Shown here piece after piece: positions 46,757 through 58,910 of a DNA stretch of 64,000 nucleotides. The stretch lies in contig OY783201.1 in the NCBI GenBank assembly GCA_963678675.1, forward strand, positions 13,777,712 through 13,841,711, written 5' to 3'. Under the pieces are notes generated by a model that saw only the letters and a list, made by a program, of their open reading frames with translations, searched no databases and was not told where the DNA came from. Both the position numbers and the translations under genes were made by a program. Every line of letters begins with the position of its first letter. Position 1 is the stretch's first letter. This DNA comes from Xiphydria camelus (taxonomy: Eukaryota > Arthropoda > Insecta > Hymenoptera > Xiphydriidae).

Positions 46757-47994
46757 CGCCTCGACGGGGTATCGACCGCGGGAAGATCGGCAAAAACGAG
46801 GATTTAATTATTCGAGCGAAAGTCTCACGCCAATTTCCAATTCGCCGGAAACGATACCGCGCGCGGATATCTCGCCGCCGAGTACCGAACGGCGTGTCAA
46901 GCTCTGACATTTGGGTACTGACATTTTCACCCCAGGGGTTGACGTGGGCAACCCTTTGGCGTTCCCGCGTTCAATCACGCCATTGTCTCAGCGGCGCTCG
47001 TTTTATGCCTGCGTCAACGCTTCATTATAGAGCCCCAAGTCCGGTCGACTTGGCTTCTATAGCCCACGTGCTCGCCACATTGTCTATTCCAAGAATATAT
47101 TACCCACTAACGCGCGCGCGCGCGCCAAGAGTGTGGATATCGTCGGTACTCGTACGCGGTTTGATGTGAATACGAGCCGAGAGATCGACAAACCGAAACA
47201 TACATGTGACCGCAGCTGTCTTACCCGGTTCTGGCAAAAACTGTAATTTCAAATTCTCGCAAACTTCTGTGACGACGTTGGTTGAGGAATATTTTTGAGC
47301 GAAGATGATGAATTTTGTAACAAGTTATGATTTTTGTCGAGGAAAATAACTTACAGTTACGGTATAAATTGGATAGACTCAGTTCTAGTTGTGAAGTGCA
47401 AGTCTAAAATCGATTATCTTGAAAACTATTGGAAATATCGAAAATAAGTTTAAATAATAAATGTTCGTCTGTGCTTTTGCTATAAAAAAGCTACTCTTAA
47501 TTTTTCTTCTATCTCCACTGCGTTTCGAGATAATCGCGTTTAAATTTAAAAACCGAGGCGTTTATTCCACTCTTACCCTAGTTGCGAGATTTAAAAAATG
47601 TAGAATGTTTAGAAATATCGAAAAATTGTCCCAAGAAACTAGAGACGTCGTTCATGATGCACGGACGACTCGCGAATGTCGTTTCTCGACGTTGCATCGA
47701 TGCAAACGCATCGGTTCACCCGGTGTATAAGCGACCGGGCAATTAATTACACCGTAAAGTTGCGCGTACCCGTTTAATTACGCCTTGCGATCGCCAGGCG
47801 AATAATTGACATTGTTGCCGCATTGTTTACGGCGGCCAGTGAATTTATCAATAGATTCCTCGTGGCGCCCGCGCGCAACCCACGCATACCTCGTTCGGTT
47901 TTCATAGTTTCGCGCGGGACGGACAGTATCGCCGGCATCGTTTGTTGCAGCGATAGTGACCCGGCCGTTACGCGTCGCGACGTTGTTACTGGCA
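46757..47994. other. CpG-rich intronic DNA with possible regulatory core
   Basis: Open frames of 89-151 codons lack domains. Bases 47735-47870 combine TAATTAATTAC, TTTAATTACG, CGAATAATTGACATTG and TTTACGGCGGCCAGTG, a dense mix of homeodomain-like TAAT cores and CpG without repeat character. I regard it as a candidate enhancer by composition only. CG dinucleotides repeat at 47111-47125. Confidence 0.3.
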
Positions 47995-48260
47995 TTTGGA
48001 ATTTGGTTTTTGCATAAAAAATATTTCTATTTTTAAATTTAACTTGTAATCTGTATGCGTATGCACTGTAACGCGAAAAAGAAAGTCTGAAAAAATAAAC
48101 ATTCACGGAGTTATAAGTGCGTTTCTCTCTGCGACGACTTACGACACGATGACGTAGCTACTTTCTTCATATCGTTTTCCAGCTTCAATGTAAAGCCGAA
48201 AATGGAAAATGAGAAAATATGGAGTGAATAGTTTAGTCCAAATTTTTCGAATCTACAATA
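47995..48260 (-). repeat. Family G repeat, inverted copy
   Basis: AATATTTCTATTTTTAAATTTAACTTGTAATCTGTATGCG, then GGAGTTATAAGTGCGTTTCTCTCTGCGACGACTTACGAC, then AAGCCGAAAATGGAAAATGAGAAAATATGGAGTGAATAGTTTAGTCC. It keeps the same block order as 11335 and 35550. Confidence 0.8.
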
Positions 48261-48528
48261 CAAAAATGAGCGGGAAAACCAAACTCGAGGTTTCTTTCGG
48301 ATTTACCTGCTTCCGGGTATCTTTCAAACGCGTAGAAATTATCGATAATTATTGCGAAGAATAATTCCAAATGAATTTTTTAATTTTACTCGCAAGATCG
48401 ACGTTTTATTTCCTTATTTCTGTTTAAAATTAACTTCAAGATAAGTTGTTAAACAGGGCCACTGTCAGAGAAATCCTGGAAATGTCGAAGCATTTAAGTT
48501 TAATTAAATTTTCCCGATTTTTTCAGTC

Positions 48529-48752
48529 GACAAATATTTTTGTTTCCTCGTAACTTGGAAGATTTTGCCAGGGAAAATTATATTATTTTATTATTTCAAA
48601 TTAAATATTTCTACGGCATTTTTCTTTTAACAAAGTGGCCACTAATTTCGATGAAAAAAATTCCCTAACGTTTCCCCGATAATTGTAAGAAGTTCTCCGG
48701 CAATATCTTCCAAGTTATACGAGGAAACAAAAATATTTTTCGATAGAAAACA
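48529..48752. repeat. Inverted repeat, possible old MITE
   Basis: ACAAATATTTTTGTTTCCTCGTAACTTGGAAGATTTTGCC faces GGCAATATCTTCCAAGTTATACGAGGAAACAAAAATATTTTT. The arms are ~40 bp, about 130 bp apart. Confidence 0.65.
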
Positions 48753-48849
48753 AATTGGCGGAAAAGTCCTTTATCTGAAAATTGAATTTTAATCAGAATC
48801 GAAGAAATCAAATATACAATAAGTATATTGGCCTTAATGTAACTCTTAA

Positions 48850-49030
48850 TTGTATTTCCACTGTTCGAAATGGTTCAAATATTAAGAATTGAAAAAACCT
48901 GAATTATCAGTAATACGTGAATACTAAAATTAAAAACGGAACGACATTATAGATGTAATTTATTATTTCATGCGACATTTTAGATACAAATGTAGTTGAC
49001 ACTTATCTCAGTTACTTTCACTTGATTTTT
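48850..49030. repeat. Dispersed repeat, family K
   Basis: AACCTGAATTATCAGTAATACGTGAATA and GTAATTTATTATTTCATGCGACATTTTAGATACAAATGTAGTTGACA match 43740-43910. No intact ends are seen. Confidence 0.55.
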
Positions 49031-50388
49031 CAAATGAAATTTTTAACGGCGCATTTACTGGTTTCTACTATGCATTAACCGCATTAAATGTCGGAGATGC
49101 ATACGCAAAGCCGAAACAGGACGATTCTCGATTCGAACACCGCGAAGCCCTCCATAATCGCAGCTACCGTGCGAGAGAAAGGCGAGTTTCCGCTAATCCT
49201 AGTCCCAATATTTGCATGCGACCCCTATTCGGGTTTGACGCTCTGCAGTGATTCTCATGCCTCGCGCGTAGCCGAAGAAGCTATAACGACACGTTGCTCG
49301 CTCTTCGGTGCAATATATATATATGGTATATCTAACTTTAAAACGATAGCTACATTACATATAGTCATACGCCGCAAAATCATTGAGGCCTCTTCCTCGA
49401 CATCTAAAGCTATCGTCCCGTGAAAACGGCGCGCGTAGCCCACCAGTCGCGCAACGTGTGACAAATTACACCGAAGAGATCTTAGAGCGCGATACCGAGA
49501 GCGGAGACCCTCTCGGCCAGATTATGACACGCGGAAAGTTCACGACCTTTTGTCCGGCGCTACCCCTGCGACGACGGGGTAATCCTCTAACCGGGCCGTT
49601 ATGCCGCTGTTGACATTTAGCCCCGCGACGCCGACGTAAAACCGGTCCAGGAGGGCGTTACGGTGGCGCGGAGAGGTCGAAACCCGGGGGAGGGTGTAGG
49701 TATAGTCTGGCGCGAACGCGGGGCGAGAGGCGGTTGGAAAAAAATTGACCTTGCGTACCTCGGGGTACCGGAAGCTCGAAGTAGCCGAAGAGGACCCCGA
49801 AGAGGATCCCGAAGAGGATCCCGAAGAGGGCTCGCGCGCGCGCTCTGTAACCCTATAGTAATGGGATTGGCATTGTCGCCATTAACATGACAATGTGTCC
49901 CTAAACGGGGTGCTTGTACAACACCTATGCTCCCGTAATGCGATGTAGTTTGATGCGTCCCGCTGATAGGGCGCGGGTCTAAAATGCGCGCGCGTTGTTA
50001 TGATAATTATCGAACCCACGGCTCCCTATTCTGACCCGCGAAGGCGCCTCCTCATAATATTGTGATATCCGATACCGCGTGTGGTCATCCGGAACCGTAT
50101 ACTTCAACACGGTTGGCGACCTCTCTTCGCGTGGGTAACTTTAGCCAACCGTCGTCTTCGTCGTCGTCGACGCGCCACGCCGATCTCTTTTGTTAAGGTG
50201 GTTTTATCATCAGACGAAGGATTGCAGATAAATTTAATATTTTAGTATACTTAGTGGTTCGAAAACTAATATTGATGTGTTATACAAATTTGAGGGCAGA
50301 TTACCGACGATTTTCACGAAAAAAAATTCAATTTAAAATAAGCTCTTAAGCATTGGCGCATGTTGCAATGTGTCGCGAAATGTATATG
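49031..50388. other. CpG-rich intronic block with short tandem repeat
   Basis: A 12-base unit CCCGAAGAGGA(T/C) is repeated almost four times at 49784-49830. Overlapping frames at 49088-49890 have no domain. No gene is called. Confidence 0.35.
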
Positions 50389-50625
50389 CACTGAGAGAAA
50401 TATTTACTAGTGGCAAAAAATATATATTTTTTTTTTTGCAATTGAAAACACGATATGTTTAGAATCAAGTCGTGATTTTCTTCGTGCAAGAAAATATTTT
50501 ATAGGCTCGCAGACAGAATTTCTTGTTCTCACGACGGTATTCTTCGATTAAGGTACTGTATTCTTAAACATTTGTAAGACCACATGTTCATTTTTTTTTC
50601 ATACTAGTAATTATTTCTCTCAGTG
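50389..50625. mobile_element. CACTGAG-type MITE (CACTGAGAGAAAT subfamily)
   Basis: CACTGAGAGAAATATTTACTAGTGGCAAAAA faces TTTTTTTTCATACTAGTAATTATTTCTCTCAGTG. The internal body shares CTTGATT/AATCAAG-type phrases with 63158-63415. About 237 bp, non-coding. Confidence 0.85.
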
Positions 50626-51759
50626 TGCAGATATAGGAAAGCAAGGGCTTTATTTTCATATTTCCATGATATATATAAATACATACTTCATTGAGAAAAA
50701 AAATGACTACCTGAATTTCGGACTCTTAGAGCTATATTTGAGTTTTTTGGTACGGCAGTAGTATCGCGTAGCTACGAAAATCGAACATTAGCACCGGACG
50801 CATTTCGCTTGCAAGAACGATGTGTGGTATAGCTGTGGGAGCTGAACGACGGATAACTGCTAGCAGCCCATGCAATGTTCAATATATGAAGTGAGCGGTT
50901 TCACATTACATAATATGTGAAAAAATAAGGTGCAATCACCAAATGCCGTCACCTTTTTGTTTAAATTTGTTTTTTCGTTTGATGTTTTGCCACAGCAATT
51001 TATGATTGATTTGAGCGTAGATATAAAAGTACGTGTGGTTGTACAGTTATACTGCCAATAGTCACTGAAACGTATCTCTCCGAGGATTTTCTCGCATTGT
51101 TATAATGACAAATACACCGGTAACTAAGCGGTATTGTTCTTACAGTAATGTGTATTCCTCGTATGACAATAATTATCGCTATATTAAGGGACATGTATGT
51201 GGCAATACTTTAGTTTGTTGTAGGAGCCATTCATTTTTCTCTGTGTACAGATTTATGACAAAAACTGTATTATTTATTTTTGAAAAGGTTTAAAAAATAA
51301 GAGGGACTTCTCGGCCAATTGGATAAGAAAACGTAATTTTGAGTTGTAAATCTTGAGAATCTCGTTGATAAAGTATACTGCCGTGCATCCTCTGAACTAA
51401 AGAACAGAAGAATAATGCTAAAAACGATTTATTGTTCTAGGTCGATCAGTTGTGAATAACAAAAATTGTTTAAACAAATTTCACTGGGCCTCTCTTATAC
51501 ACCCAATAAATACAGTTCTACGTGATAGAGCCCTCGATTTTTTCTACATAAAGAAACTCGGTAGAGTTGTACGCCAAATACGTTTGCGCGAAGCTTTCAG
51601 TCGAGTACATTGACATTTCGAAGACGGGAAGACGGACGGAAAGATACCCTGGGTGATCCTACGCCGTACGCGTGATGCCTCTATCGAAATACTAAACCGA
51701 TTGACGAGAGTTACACTGTCTAAATACGTAATAAATACGATCATACGATTTCGAACATA
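50626..51759. other. AT-rich intronic DNA, nothing recognised
   Basis: No repeat borders or domains are evident. Short frames at 51000-51300 and 51544-51744 are not supported. Confidence 0.35.
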
Positions 51760-52034
51760 CGCTGAGAAAAATGATCAGGTTAAAGTAACAAAACACATCT
51801 ATAGATAAACGCGTTTAGATATTCTAATCAAAATACTGGTCGATCGGACCGAATATTTAGTTATTCTAACCAAATGTTTCGTTATTCTAATAAAAAAGTA
51901 GCCCGTTTAATCAAACAGTTGGAGGATTCATATTTCGCTAATTTATTCACTAATTAATAAGAAAAATAATTTTGTCACTAAAATCTCGGAGACGATGACT
52001 CAGTTATTCAATGACCGAATTATTATTTTTAGTG
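51760..52034. mobile_element. CACTGAG-type MITE
   Basis: CGCTGAGAAAAATGATCAGGTTAAAGTAACA, then GTTATTCTAACCAAATGTTTCGTTATTCTAATAAAAAAGTAG, ending GAATTATTATTTTTAGTG. TA lies on both sides (51758-51759 and 52035-52036). It is closely related to the copy at 63777. Confidence 0.8.
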
Positions 52035-52057
52035 TAGATACTCGCCAAGTTGAAAGC

Positions 52058-52200
52058 TTATATCGCTATTACCTCACCATCTGACTTAGGCCCACAGTCA
52101 TATTATAATACTTTTTTCAAGATCAGACCTTCATCTACAAAAAGTCCCATATCAATGTAGAACAAAAGTCTAACGAGATAACAGCGATCGAAGTCCCCTC
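52058..52200. repeat. Family H element, diverged
   Basis: ATCGCTATTACCTCACCATCTGACTTAGGCCCACAGTCAT faces CATATCAATGTAGAACAAAAGTCTAACGAGATAACAGCGATCGAAG, with the CTACAAAAAGT centre. Confidence 0.6.
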
Positions 52201-53260
52201 CCCACCGGGTAGGCCCTGTGATCGAACGGTAGGAAACGCAACGACGATCGAAAACAATTTCTAAATCTCCCCACGGAGAAGCGGCTCGTCATCCCATCGG
52301 CGTCGAGCGACGGACGGCGTCACGCGCTCCTTTTCTACTAGCCGCTGCGCCGGCCGGCCGTCGCGTCAGCTCTACTCTTCCTTCGCTACATTCAACGCGC
52401 GTCCATCATATTCACAGCGGAGGAGCGAGAACTCGCGAGAGTCTCGTCCCGCCCCCCTCTTCCAGCTCTTGTTAAAGCGTTAAAACGAGGCTTAATTAGC
52501 CGACCATTACGCCATTACGACATTTCAATTCTACGCCGAATAAAAGTTACGATTCCTCGCGTCGGTCGGCGGTCCTCCGCCCTGCCAACGAGCGCGGCAT
52601 AGGAGATGGAGCGCGAGAGAGGGAACCCGAGTATAACACGACCCCCCGTTACGATGTGTAAATCTGTCTGCCGTCTATCCCGTTGCCTTGAGCAGTGTCC
52701 ATACCGAAGTTTGAGGCGCCGAAATGCACATCAAAACTATAATTACCCTCGCAACAACACTTTTATGCCTGGAGTATATAGGCGAGGTCCGTTGTTAGGT
52801 GCGTTCTCCGAACGACGCCGGACGACGACGATGACGACGACGACGACGACGACGGTGAGGAGTAGTCGTGAGACGCGACGGTTCAACGGGCGGTTCACCA
52901 TCGGGCAGCGGTATTGGTGCGACAAGACGAATGGCACTGACGATATTAAAGGGTTTTACGATCGACGCGGAGAGGGGGCAGAGGAGGGGGACGCGTATAC
53001 AGTCTAATGAAGTCATTCGGTAGGATTTTTCGATCCTTTAATAGCCCCCACGGCGTAATCGAGAGCCGGATACGAGGGGCCCGGGCTTATTAATTTATTA
53101 ATAACCGCGTCGGGAGAGTACGGCGGCCGGCGAGCCGTGTAATTATCACCTCATCGACTTCTCGAAACGATCGATAAACGTGGTCCCGTTTTTCGCCCGG
53201 TGAACCGCTCACGCGACCGACTTTTTATCGATTCTTCAGCGAACGCTCGCGACGTATAGA
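52201..53260. other. CpG-rich intronic block with (GAC)n
   Basis: A GAC trinucleotide run at 52821-52855. Bases 52485-52535 (AAAGCGTTAAAACGAGGCTTAATTAGCCGACCATTACG) and 53086-53105 (GGCTTATTAATTTATTAATAACCGCG) look like clustered TAAT sites in CpG-rich DNA. The 133-codon plus frame is opposed by minus frames and has no domain. Confidence 0.35.
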
Positions 53261-53776
53261 TAGGGTAAAAGTGGGATAAATGTTCACCCAAGGAATACAA
53301 ATTATATAGCAATATTCGTTGTTGTCGAAATGTGATTACATGATCTATTTCGTAGAACGTAAACATTTCTATAACGGAAAAATGTAATTTGGATAAAACG
53401 AGCTAAGAAGAAATTCAATGAAATAAGAAACTCTTATTTCGGCACTTCGGAGATGCCTAGGTATACATTGGGGGATAGAGGCCCCGGGTGTCCGATAAGA
53501 TGAAGAATACAAATTTCATAATGAATATATCTGATAGTTGCCCCATCAATAATTATTCCGATATGCATGATTAAAATTAGATAGTAATTATCGTTCTTCA
53601 TCAATTAACTCTACCGATCCGCAAGAATTACTTTCACGTCGAATTTCTTCGTAGAATATCCTACAAACGTTATTTTAGTAAATCGATGTAACAGAAATAT
53701 CCCATTGCCTCTTAATCGTGCTAGCATATTTAAAATAAAGGGGGGGGGGGGTTGACATTTATCCTATTTTTACTCT
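53261..53776 (+). mobile_element. Family D MITE, complete
   Basis: TAGGGTAAAAGTGGGATAAATGT faces ACATTTATCCTATTTTTACTCTA. A run of 12 G at 53740-53751 abuts the right end. The inner sequence matches the inverted copy at 22949-25195. A TAGGGTAAAA(G/C)(T/G)GGG terminus is also present at 59640. Confidence 0.8.
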
Positions 53777-54061
53777 AGAAATAACGCCGTTGCTCAGTGG
53801 GACAAAACGCGCTTTCAATGTTCATGAGTCGCTGCAGCCTTTACTTCTTATCCGAGATTTAAACAAATGTTTCTTATACTTAATCAAAAATAAATTTTTG
53901 ACGAACGTGAGAGAGTTGATTTTTTATTTTATCGCTTACATTCACTGTAGATCCAATATGGTGTACAAATTAAATATTCAATCTTTTTGCGTCAAATGTG
54001 GTATACATACGGTTTTTGTTGTCGCTGGTTATGAATCCGTGGTTAAAATAATTGAATTTAG

Positions 54062-54690
54062 ACTATGTATCAAGTAAATCAAAGTATTCGTTAATATTAA
54101 ATTATTTTACTTTAGAAAAATGTGAATGTCGTAAAATGATTGTAAAAATTGTTGCGTAAATTAGTAATACAAACGGATATACGCATCCTTCACAGAGTAG
54201 TAGTAGTAATAATGCGAAAAACAATGATTTTCTTCGAGCATAACAGTGTGATTTCAACCCAATTGAAGAGTTAAATATAATAAAATTACCATGAGACGTA
54301 TTGCAAGAATCAAATTACTACAGGCGTATAACAAATTAATTCCAGAAGGCTGGACACACATGATTTAAAGTTACTGTGGATCCATGCAAAGAAGTTCCTC
54401 GGACCTGTTTCAGCCGTCTTAAAATGACGTTTCGCTCCACTGTGCGGCACCGCGGAATGAACTCTCGAAAGAGTCTTTTTCCCCTTTCCTCTCGCTCTTT
54501 TTTCCTCCCCCTCGCGCCCCTCCATCTCGTCGTCGGACAACGCGAGAGACAAACAAAATGCAATCTTCATCATCGAGTCCACCCGATCAACCTGACGCGA
54601 AGAAGACGGACTCCGGCGACTGTCAAACTGAAAATAGCTGGCGAGATTCCGCGTCGGATTGACGAGGAGAAGGAGGAGGAGGAGGATGCG
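54062..54690. repeat. Segmental duplication, copy 1
   Basis: CAAAGTATTCGTTAATATTAAAT through AGATTCCGCGTCGGATTGACGAGGAGAAGGAGG matches 56028-56671 along its length. Relative to copy 2 it lacks ~46 bases (GAGAAATGTTCGACAATCGGCGG.. near 56180). The right half is CpG-rich (54370-54690). Open frames on both strands are not conserved between the copies, so it is probably not coding. It probably represents the donor, because copy 2 is clearly inserted. Confidence 0.85.
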
Positions 54691-55854
54691 GCGAGGGAGA
54701 CCGCGACAGGATTCCATGCCCTTCGGAAATGTCATATAGCTGTCGCGAACCGCGGAGGCAATATTTCACGCCCGATAGGTCTGTCCTCGTCGCTCGCTCG
54801 CTCGCCACTTTTGAAGGAGTTTTTACGGAGTCTCGATCTTTAATCACAGCTCGACCTTCCATTGTCAGTGACGTCACCTCCGACTCGGAAGGGTGCTCGG
54901 GGGGCGCTTTGTGTCGGGCGCTGATCCCTCTCCGCGTCATTTGTCTCCGGACGCCTTATTTGTACGGGGCGGGGGGTGTACGTGTGCGTGACCGTACCTA
55001 CGACGCTCTCGCACACGCCCGTGCTCGTGTCTATCTCTCGCCACTCCCCCCTCTCACCTTCCTCCGCTCAGCCGACGAGATTTTTCGCAAAAGTTCCGCT
55101 GAACCGGCGAATTTCTTTTATAGCGGATTATATCCGCTCCCGGTGTATATTCGGAGGATTATTATATCCGGGGGAACAAGGAGGTGGCTATATATGTATA
55201 GGTATTCGTATTCATGCTTGTACACATATAGGTTTAGGTGCAGACAATGCACATCGTATCGAACTCTGAATTCGTCTTGTGGGCAGCGCATGGCAATGAG
55301 TAAATATCTTTAACGCGGTAGCGCGCGCGCGCGCCTTGCGAATAAAACGACATGCAGGGGTTGCCACAGATTTGGAAAACTCAAGGAGTTTCGATAAAAT
55401 CTTTTGAAAGAGGAATATCACGACAATATCGATGTGATATTAATTTTCGATGCATTATTCTTAGGGGATATTTAACTAATGTTTTGTCATATAGCATAAA
55501 TATGCATTCAACATGTGATTCTCTTGCAATATTGGGAAGAATATAGTTTAAATTTCGTTAAATTATCATTTGTATAATATTTAACACCTCTTCTTCTCTT
55601 CACCGATCAGTAGGTACATACGGCTAGTATGTTCTACAGCATTGTTAGATTTTATATACCTAGCTTTTGTTATACTTGCACCTTCTCTTTAAGCGTATAC
55701 TTCTTTATATTGTATTATATTCCAGATTATTAATGCTCCTTTTCCTTTCCCGAAGTGTTTTTATGAGTCAAGTTAAATGGTGTGGAAAAATGGTCATGCC
55801 TTTTGTTTAACGTATTATTTTAGACTGGTCCCAAGAGTTCTAGATATGTATTAT
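54691..55854. other. CpG-rich then AT-rich intronic DNA
   Basis: The frame at 54729-55313 (194 codons) overlaps others and has no recognisable domain. A CG run lies at 55322-55334. Nothing is called. Confidence 0.3.
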
Positions 55855-56844
55855 ATAATGAGAAAAAGAATGTTTCAAATATAACAATCAACTGCAGGAA
55901 GTATGGGGAAAAACTCCAGGTAAGAAATGTAGTGATGGGACAGTTATGAATTCGGTTAAGTACTATACTGTGTAGGACTTATATGTACCTACTATATATA
56001 GGACTGTATAGTATTTGTCTATGTACAAAAGTATTCGTTAATACTAAATAATTCTACTTCAGAAAAATGTGAATAAAGTAAAATGATTGTATAAATGTTT
56101 GTGTAAATTAGTAATACAAACGGACATACGCATCCTTCATAGAGTAGTAATAATGCGAAAAACAATGATTTTCTTCGAGAGAAATGTTCGACAATCGGCG
56201 GTATTTGCATGCGATTATGATAAAGCATAACAGTATGAATTCAACCCAATTGAAGAGTTAAATATAATATAACAAAATTACCATGAGATGCATTGCAAGA
56301 ATTAAATTACTATAGGCGTATAACAAATTAATTCCGGAAGGCTGAACACTCATGATTTAAAGTTACTGTGAATCGATGCAAAGAAGTTCCTCGGATCTGT
56401 TCCAGCCGTCTTTAAATTACCTACGTTTCGCTTCACTGTGTGACACCGCGGGATGAACTCTTGGAAGAGTCTTTTTCTCTTCCCTCTCGTTCTTTTTCCC
56501 TGCCCCTCGCGCCCCTCCATCTCGTCGTCGGTTATCGCGAGAGACAAACAAAACGCAATCTTCATCGTCGAGTCCACCCGATCTGTCTGACGCGAAGAAG
56601 ACGGACTTCGGTGACTGTCAAACTGAATATAACTGGCGAGATTCCGCGTCGGATTGACGAGGAGAAGGAGGACTCTCGGGACGTATAGTATTTAAATGTA
56701 CGTCTGAATGAAGTAAATTTTATACAGTGTATAGTATTTAACCGAATTCATAACTACACTATCATTAGATTTCTTACCTGAAGCTTTTTTCCCCGTACTT
56801 TCTGCGATCGATTGCTACATTTTGAAACATCTTTTTCCTCGGTG
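55855..56844. mobile_element. Family M1 MITE split by a duplicated segment
   Basis: The left part ATGAGAAAAAGAATGTTTCAAATATAACAATCAACTGCAGGAAGTATGGGGAAAAACTCCAGGTAAGAAATG and the right part CTTACCTGAAGCTTTTTTCCCCGTACTTTCTGCGATCGATTGCTACATTTTGAAACATCTTTTTCCTCGGTG are the two arms of M1. About 670 bases of unrelated DNA divide its centre. Confidence 0.85.
56017..56682. repeat. Segmental duplication, copy 2, inserted with 11-bp direct repeat
   Basis: It matches 54062-54690 and lies inside the M1 element. The 11 bases GTATAGTATTT occur immediately before (56006-56016) and after it (56683-56693), as a target duplication would. It has no inverted ends, no poly-A tail and no transposase. Confidence 0.85.
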
Positions 56845-58614
56845 TACTACGTAGGCCGGGACATCTAAATTCGAATATTTTTTACATGCTTATTTTTGAA
56901 TTTTTTCTTCCACATTGAAAATACCTCGTATGGGAGAAATGTATGGATTTTCGAATATCTCGAAATAATCTGTTGGATGCAGATGTAGGGTCTTCGTCCA
57001 TAAAATAAAAATTGGCTCTCTTACGTTTGTTCCAATTTTGATAGATACTGATTATTATAAAAAAAATATTGAAATCGGATAAGAAATAAAACCTGTAGTG
57101 ACTTTTGAACATTAAAAGTGTGATTATTTGCCCTCCGTGCGACGACGGCTGGTTTATCTCCTCAAGCAACGGGCAGCTGCATCGACGGCCGGGCAAGAGC
57201 CATGAAATCTGCATTGCCGCACGATTAAGACGGGCGGGGGGGGGGGGGGAGGTAGTGGTCAGAGCTAGGCAGAAGGACGGGAGTGAGTTAAGGTCGGTTA
57301 ATTTATGGTGGTGGCAAGTCAACAAGGCGCCATGGCATTTAGCGGCTAACGCATGCAGAGAGGAGAGACGCCACTCAACGGCATTATTCGAATTGATGCG
57401 GAGAATTGGAGCTGACGACATCGGAGCGGCCAATCCGTCGGTTTGTTTATTGGTGGCGCGTTGGCGGATTCCTTGCAGTCTAGTTTCATTGAGCTCGTCA
57501 ATCGCGATTGAAACAAATATATCTACCGGCGCGCACGTAGACGGCGGCGATATGCGTGAGGTTACGTAAATTCGAAACCGTGCGCGAAATCACATCTGCT
57601 GCGTGCCTCTCGGGTAATTTCGATAACGTCTCCCGATACTTCGCAACCCGACAATAGCATTGATCGGCACACGGAAAAAATAAAACGTCGCATTTACAAA
57701 ATTTGTGATAAATCTCGGAATAAGGACAATTTATTGTTACGACAACCACGATTTTCGAAAATTCTGCTTGGGCCGAAAGTCAATTTTTTCTTTTGATTTT
57801 TAAACAAATATACATTGTGCAATTGTAAATTAACGATTTATCGAAAGCGGCGAACTTAATCTTTAAAATAGTAACAAACGTTCGGAACTTCGAACACGTA
57901 ATTAATTAATTTATTTTCTATGTTTTATACAAGTTAGTGAATCATCACAAAAATTTAATACTTACATACATTTGTCGATTTAGCGAATTTGATCAAAATC
58001 GTTCTGCGGACATTCTATTATCGATAGAATCTCCTTAAGTGAATCAATTTATTTCAGATCAGAATGTCTGGAAAAATCAGGAAATTTTATTCTCAAATTC
58101 CAATAGATACCGCGTTACATTTCATTTTCGAATATGACCCCATGAAAGTTACTGCACAGTCGGACCGTAACCATAGCTATAGTTATAGCGATAAAAGGTC
58201 GACCAATCGGTTGCTGCTCCCGCTGAATGCTCAGAGAGCACTCGATTGGTGTACCGCTTAGCCGTAGTTACGATCACATTACGCAAGGGAGAGCGGGGCA
58301 AAACAGGCTACTCGAGTTGGCTCCTGCCCTCCGCTACAAATTGCGGTGATCAGGGGCCAGCTCGAGTACTGCGTTTCACCCCATTCTTCTTTAGTGGTCT
58401 TACGCCATTATACAAAGTCATACGGTTTGTATTATACTTTGCTGCAATACCTAAATAGTATTCGTGGTTGTTTTCCTTCACCCTTTATCGCAAACTTACT
58501 TTTCAGGAAGGAAATTCAAATTTCTATTACCTCATTATCTATGAGCATTTGTATAGAATTGAAACTAACACAGGAAATGCACATTATCAATAGTTTTCAC
58601 GTAATCGATAAGTA
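56845..58614. other. Intronic DNA with a GC-rich centre
   Basis: A run of 14 G lies at 57236-57249. The 183-codon minus frame (56882-57433) and the 154-codon plus frame (57105-57569) overlap and have no domain, and neither is called. Text at 58520-58550 (CTATTACCTCATTATCTATGAGC) is a family H remnant. Confidence 0.35.
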
Positions 58615-58874
58615 CACTGAAAAAAAAATTCGGTAAGACCAACGAGACATGTAGGTGATAGTTGGAATGAAATAATTCATTAGCTTAACTAATTTTCATT
58701 AGCCTAAATAAAATATTTTCTTGGCTTTATACAGTACATTTTTTAAGAAAACGTATTACCTAAGCTAAACAAGTATTTTATCGGGTCAAATGCATATTAT
58801 TTGAGCTAATAAAATATTTAATTTTGACCATTAAACTAAACGTTTAGTTGATTTTATCGAATATTTTCTCAGTG
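58615..58874. mobile_element. CACTGAG-type MITE
   Basis: CACTGAAAAAAAAATTCGGTAAG preceded by TA, ending TCGAATATTTTCTCAGTG. The inner phrase TTATTTGAGC(T/C)AATAAA.TATT.AATT and GTTTAGTTGATTTTAT are shared with 43930-43995. Confidence 0.75.
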
Positions 58875-58910
58875 CAGTCATATTTTATGTTTCTTTTCAA
58901 TTTAGATCTA

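Noticed and set aside
53777..54077. 95-codon frame with hydrophobic stretches
   Set aside because: AT-rich, low-complexity translation without any domain or context.
56882..57569. 183-codon minus and 154-codon plus frames
   Set aside because: They overlap each other, have mixed composition and a poly-G tract, and show no domain.
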